A stretch of DNA of 28,183 nt from a virus. The DNA is taken from IMG/VR virus record IMGVR_UViG_3300046532_003546, positions 1 to 28,183 of that record; one strand, given 5' to 3'. Position numbers and translations under genes: made by a program. The notes below the pieces were generated by a model. It did not search any database, was not told the origin of the DNA, and worked only from the letters and a program-made list of their open reading frames with translations. This document shows positions 24,563 to 28,183 of this stretch, piece by piece (the stretch's first letter is position 1; each line of letters opens with the position of its first letter).

Positions 24563-25681
24563 TTAATCTATTATGTCGTATAGGGTATAATAAGTAGTTA
24601 ATTCTTCGCCTTTATCTATCTTACGTAAACTAACAATATTATTTACTCCTAGCTCTTGGTCTGTTATTCTACAATTCGGTTCTTCGGAATGATTTATAAA
24701 TCCACCTAAAGGTGTTCTAACAATAGTCCCCTCAAATATATGCCTAGGACCACTAAACCCTACATGTGACGGTCCGAAGTTATATCCCATCTCAAAGTTT
24801 TCCGTTACAAACAATCCTAACCCCTCTATATTGGATTTCTTTATTGTTACTCCCTTTGGTAAGGGTCTATATGTCTCCTGCTTTTCCACTTCTATCACTC
24901 CTTCTAATTCTTTATATTTATCTCCAAACTCTTTTTGCTCTATAAGCTGCATATATAAATTAGTTCATTTTTTTATAATATCAAACTCTAAAGTTGATTC
25001 GGCATATCTAAATTCTACTGTTCCAAAATCTCATAAACGTAAAAAGTTAAGCCCTGCCAAAGTATTTCTCATGAGTACATTAGAAGATACGCGCTTCCTA
25101 TTAAACTTGTCTTCTCTGGGGGCTCATACTTTGTGCGCCTTAAATCTTAAGCATTTTTCTAATAAAGTCTTGCGCTCTTCGACTGTCGATGTAATAGGTT
25201 TGCGAAATAAATTATTATAGTGTAATCCTATAGTTCTGCAAAACCTGCTTGCGGGATGTCCAGGCCTTCGCTTGATGGGAATAAGTTTTATAATTTTTAC
25301 TTCGTTTAATAAAACTGCCATTATTAGATCATAAAACTCATTAACATCCTTTTTGTCCCTCCAGTCACTGATATCAACATGTATATGTAATCCACAAGTA
25401 TATTTAGTAAAGCACTCAACCGACTTTAGATATTCTAAATAGGGTTTTAAGTCTATAAAGCTATCTCATGATAATATCGGAGAAACTAATTCTAGGGAGT
25501 GCTGTCCCAATTTACTGGGTATGCTATCATCTGGAACTATTTTTCAAAAAACCGTAATACTGTGTAATTCTTCTGGGTCTTCGATATACTTTACATCTTG
25601 TCCTAACGACACTAATTCTTCTTCTAACTTTTCTCCACTCAACGGAGAAACAAATTCTACTTCAACTCCAAACGATCGCAT
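24563..25681 (-). CDS. Amidoligase-SET domain fusion (five in-frame TGA)
   Basis: A 372-aa protein recovered only with TGA = Trp at residues 46, 72, 186, 217 and 239. Residues 1-240 fit the putative amidoligase family (PF12224, COOH-NH2 ligase): FGVEVEFVSPL at the N-terminus, FWKIVPDDSI, LELVSPIL, CGLHIHVD (96-103) and GTVEFRYAEST (220-230). Residues 271-372 form a SET domain: IEGLGLFVT, GFINHSEEPNC (327-337) and GEELTTYY (358-365), the SAM-binding and catalytic motifs of lysine methyltransferases. The ATG overlaps the spike-like gene stop as TAATG. One polypeptide would join amide-bond formation with lysine methylation, so both may modify the same protein (inference). Confidence 0.85.
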
Positions 25682-27651
25682 TACACTCCAGATTTAAAAC
25701 TAGTAGGTATTTCTCCCAGAGCGTTGGGTACCGCACCTAGAGTTAAAGCTGGTAATGCTGCTGGAGCTATTACGTTTGGTCCCATAGGTCCTAAACTGAA
25801 GAATCCTGCATTTTGTACTAACCAGTCAACGAGTCCTGCATTTGCAAATGATACTCCATTCATTTGAACACCTTTTGCTGCGTCTACGGTAAACTCAAGA
25901 AGCCCTGCTGTTATAGTAACTTTTCCAGCGGCTGAGTCTAATTTTATACTGCAGGCTCCCGCTGCTGCAGAAAGTGTCATGCTCGTAGCGTCCGCTTCTA
26001 TTGATGTTGCTCCATTAACAGACTGTAAAGTTGAGCCAAGAGCAGTTAATTCTAATGATGATGAAGTGCCACCCGTACTATGATTTAAAGTAGTGCTGAG
26101 TGCAGTGTGATCTGTAACTAGTGTTCCTACATCTACTCCAGCTGAGAAAAGACTCTCTAACTTCATTTCGAGTGGTGACATATCAAAGGTATGCTTATTC
26201 CCCGTTATATCAGTAAGTTCCATTGAATAATTAAGGCCCATTTTTGCCACATTTATTCCCACTCGTTCTGTGTAAGTTTGTTGGGGAACGAACCCTAGTT
26301 GATTATCTATAGTTCTCATATACATATCAGGGTCAGTGATTATTGCTTCTCCACCATATTGTTCATCTACAAACATACCTGTTCCGGGAGCAGATGTTGC
26401 ATGCATATGTTTTCTAGATATACTATTATAATAGGGTTGTGCTAATAATAAGGGGCTACTAAGTTTTCCTAAAGACTCTGTGTATGATTCTAGTGCATTC
26501 TCACCGTCAGCTTCTTTGTAGCCAACTCCTCTGCCTAACGGGTCTGCTATTGGTATCCCTAAAGGAATATTTAGTTGGAGTCCTTGATGGATTTGTTTAC
26601 GAAATACTTCTCCAGTTAAAAAGTCAGTTGGTATTACCGACGCTGCTGGAGCAAGAGGCACTTTAGTACCATGATCTCCATCCAACTTTCCATATCTCCA
26701 TAAAAAGGTTCCTACATTTCCTGGTACATTTCTTTTGGCTGTCCAGTGAATTAAATTACCAGAATTTCTAAAATCTGTACCTGATCCAGGATAATGTCCT
26801 CCTTGAAAACCTACCTCTAATTTTGTTACAGCATCTTTTTGCATAGGGTTAGCACCGGAGGAGTTTCTGGTATCTAATACATATGGGTGTGTTGCTATAT
26901 CCTCATATACTTGTGCTGCATTGTGTATTCTTCCCCCACGGACTACTGCTTTATTAATATAGGGTGACGTGAGTGGTACTAAAGCAACTTCTTCCGTATC
27001 CATTTTTTGGTCGGAGTCTATTTGTGTTTCCTGTTGTTGGACAAAAGAAGATGTATGAGAAGTTCTTTCCTGAATGCCTGGGCTAGAAAGCGGGTCAAAC
27101 TCTATATATTCGTTTTTATAAATCCCCACAGCACTACGCATGGTCAATCTTTTGTTAGAAATATCTATAAATTTTCTGGGACCGCTAATCTGTAATCTTG
27201 CAAATGTTCCTGCTGCAAGAGTCATTACCCCTTCTTTAGTCATTTTAAAAACGTTCTTAGCTCTTCCACCAATCTTAAGATAGAAATCTCCCTGCTCCAA
27301 TGTCTCTGCACTAAGTGATCCCTCGGTAGCTATGCCCAGATCAGGTAAAAAAGTAATTATTTGTGCTTTGGTCATCTGGGTATTACCTGCTGTAGGTACA
27401 TAAGCTAAACAATGTGACCCCTTAGGAGGTGCAGATTGTATTCCAGCTCCAGTAGCTTCAACAGCAGTAAAGCTGGGAACCTCTGCCTTTATATATGGGG
27501 GCTCTGGTAGAGCGCCATACTCGTTGATATATATGGTACGTCTTCCAGTATCTGGATCAATATCAATATCAGCAATATATGCCCTGATAATCTGGTATCG
27601 GTTTTCTCCTCGTTTGGATAGTCTTTGTGCGACTTTGTCTTTTAATCCCAT
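25681..27651 (-). CDS. Baseplate/tail-spike-like protein, 656 aa
   Basis: The N-terminal 120 residues are beta-rich and OB-like (YQIIRAYIADIDIDPDTGRR; KGSHCLAYVP). The middle is Gly/Pro/Asn-rich with many aromatic turns. Residues 525-610 show short repeats of hydrophobic-x-hydrophobic strands (SIEADATSMTLSAAAGACSI, KVTITAGLLEFTVDA), as in triple-stranded beta-helices of tail spikes. The last 40 residues are Pro/Ala-rich. No enzymatic motif is seen. It is the first gene of the operon, with its ATG 5 nt beyond a -10 box and no Shine-Dalgarno. No TGA is used. Spike or hub is an inference from fold-like features. Confidence 0.75.
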   Translation of the reverse strand: MGLKDKVAQRLSKRGENRYQIIRAYIADIDIDPDTGRRTIYINEYGALPEPPYIKAEVPSFTAVEATGAGIQSAPPKGSHCLAYVPTAGNTQMTKAQIITFLPDLGIATEGSLSAETLEQGDFYLKIGGRAKNVFKMTKEGVMTLAAGTFARLQISGPRKFIDISNKRLTMRSAVGIYKNEYIEFDPLSSPGIQERTSHTSSFVQQQETQIDSDQKMDTEEVALVPLTSPYINKAVVRGGRIHNAAQVYEDIATHPYVLDTRNSSGANPMQKDAVTKLEVGFQGGHYPGSGTDFRNSGNLIHWTAKRNVPGNVGTFLWRYGKLDGDHGTKVPLAPAASVIPTDFLTGEVFRKQIHQGLQLNIPLGIPIADPLGRGVGYKEADGENALESYTESLGKLSSPLLLAQPYYNSISRKHMHATSAPGTGMFVDEQYGGEAIITDPDMYMRTIDNQLGFVPQQTYTERVGINVAKMGLNYSMELTDITGNKHTFDMSPLEMKLESLFSAGVDVGTLVTDHTALSTTLNHSTGGTSSSLELTALGSTLQSVNGATSIEADATSMTLSAAAGACSIKLDSAAGKVTITAGLLEFTVDAAKGVQMNGVSFANAGLVDWLVQNAGFFSLGPMGPNVIAPAALPALTLGAVPNALGEIPTSFKSGV

Positions 27652-27853
27652 ACCTAAATATAGGTAGATTTATACTATATTGTCAACCCTTGAAAGTGGT
27701 GAATTTTGGGGGTAAATAAGGTATAAGATATATAGTTGTGGGCTTATAGCCTACGCTACTACCAAGCAATGGTTGACACAGAATATGCAAAATGTTCTGC
27801 GTAAAATTAGAATAATAACAAATGACAATAAACAAATAAAAGGAGAAATTCTG
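27652..27853. other. Divergent intergenic region
   Basis: 202 bp between the leftward 656-aa gene and the rightward 60-aa gene. Besides the minus-strand promoter it holds a small hairpin (GGCT-TAT-AGCC, 27731-27741) and a plus-strand TTGACA at 27773-27778 that lacks a -10 box at proper distance. The plus-strand promoter is therefore not identified. Confidence 0.5.
27657..27686 (-). promoter_or_regulatory. Sigma70-like promoter giving a leaderless transcript
   Basis: TTGACA (27681-27686) and TATATT (27657-27662) with an 18-bp spacer on the minus strand. Only 5 nt separate the -10 box from the ATG at 27649-27651, so transcription should start at or next to the start codon. Confidence 0.75.
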
Positions 27854-28036
27854 ATGAATTTCATTAAAACAGCAGGTGCAGTAGCAGCAGGAATAGTACT
27901 TTCAAATATAGTAGGTGATATCTTTAACGCAGGTGTTCAGACATTAGGTGGTCTATTTAATAGAACTGGCTCTGATGATCAAGATACTTCGGGAAACGAT
28001 GCCCCAGTGAAAGACGCTCCGAAACCAAAAAAGTAA
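27854..28036 (+). CDS. Small tagged hydrophobic protein, 60 aa
   Basis: The only clear plus-strand gene. ATG 27854 lies 8 nt after AAAGGAG; an upstream in-frame ATG at 27773 has no such site. MNFIKTAGAVAAGIVLSNIV joins the K-T-A motif to a hydrophobic helix (residues 8-36), followed by an acidic and then Lys/Pro tail ending KPKK. It ends in TAA directly after A AAA AAG, a slippery-type heptamer. Membrane-active small virion or lysis-related protein is an inference. Confidence 0.75.
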   Translation: MNFIKTAGAVAAGIVLSNIVGDIFNAGVQTLGGLFNRTGSDDQDTSGNDAPVKDAPKPKK

Positions 28037-28183
28037 GAACGCCCCCTCAACATACTATAAGCAATACCAAAGTAAAAACCTATTCTTTATAGGAGATGGC
28101 TCAGGCACTGAGATCCGGCAGCTGACGCGACAGGACCAGGAGGAACTGGGTACATAATTAAAGAAAGGTTGCCTCGTGCTCCT
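28037..28183. other. Unassigned right end with a GC-rich patch
   Basis: 147 bp after the last gene. Bases 28094-28155 are much richer in G and C than the surroundings. Two readings are open: a 21-codon ORF from ATG 28096 to TAA 28161 containing one TGA, and a longer frame reached from the preceding gene by a +1 shift, reading GDGSGTEIRQLTRQ and ending at TAA. Neither is convincing, and the piece may belong to something beyond the window. Confidence 0.4.

Noticed and set aside
24563-25681. TGA read as glycine (code 25)
   Set aside because: Contexts such as FWKIVPDDSI and the aromatic-rich membrane helix fit Trp better. Not fully excluded without alignments.
27773-27807. Plus-strand TTGACA as a promoter
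   Set aside because: The nearest -10-like TAAAAT lies 23 bp away, outside the usual spacing.
27773-27853. Longer N-terminus for the plus-strand 60-aa gene from ATG 27773
   Set aside because: The extra 27 residues lack a ribosome site, while ATG 27854 has AAAGGAG and starts with the tag-like MNFIKTA.
28090-28160. tRNA or other structured RNA in the GC-rich patch, possibly the TGA-reading tRNA
   Set aside because: No acceptor stem, T-loop GTTCRA or anticodon arm could be placed. No tRNA was found anywhere in the window.
1-28183. Lak-type phage with TAG read as Gln
   Set aside because: Six genes end cleanly at TAG, with overlaps to the next start or at natural domain ends; the recoded stop here is TGA.

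Overview
This 28.2 kb window is a stretch of a large tailed bacteriophage genome (inference from gene content). A large terminase, a prohead protease, a baseplate or spike-like protein and many small virion-type genes lie in tightly packed, mostly minus-strand operons. Base composition is AT-rich. Many genes have Shine-Dalgarno sequences (AGGAG, AAGGGGA), and TAATG stop/start overlaps are common. The sequence does not identify a host. No tRNA, CRISPR array, insertion sequence or integrase was seen.

The dominant feature is a changed genetic code. Read with TGA as a stop, eleven genes fall apart into fragments. Read with TGA as tryptophan, 23 in-frame TGA codons join the fragments into single proteins that fill every large gap. 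All 36 genes whose end is visible stop at TAA (30) or TAG (6); none stops at TGA. TGG is also used for Trp. TGA is absent from the terminase, prohead protease, protease-like tail gene and spike-like gene, but supplies 5 of 6 Trp codons in an amidoligase-SET fusion and 2 of 2 in a holin-like protein. Every gene model below uses TGA = Trp.

Layout from right to left, which is the direction of minus-strand transcription. At 27651-23010 a tail-type operon holds a 656-aa spike-like protein, an amidoligase-SET fusion, a trypsin-like serine protease and an Ala/Thr-rich protein. At 22924-19803 lie a 743-aa protein, a 144-aa protein and small zinc-binding or membrane candidates, ending at a terminator-like hairpin near 19.7 kb. 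At 19624-7403 lie about 20 mostly unrecognised small genes, many basic, Ala/Gly-rich and membrane-like. They include a protein with a polymorphic-toxin-type hydrophobic region, a DUF5662-like protein, a holin-like protein and a zinc-ribbon protein. At 7397-1 is the packaging and head block: nucleotidyltransferase, ribosomal protein S21 homologue, large terminase, two unrecognised proteins in the position where a portal would be expected, prohead protease and two acidic scaffold-like proteins. One small plus-strand gene (27854-28036) diverges at the right end.

A second theme ties the window together. More than 20 proteins carry a short motif of the form aromatic/aliphatic-x-K-x-A, usually at the N-terminus. 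Examples are MGKFFKTA, MTRAEQVFDKLA and FVDELEKIA. I infer a shared capsid-targeting or prohead-processing signal for a large set of internal, possibly ejected, head proteins. Four good sigma70-like promoters (TTGACA/T, 17-18 bp, TATATT) were found; two sit so close to their start codon that the transcripts should be leaderless.
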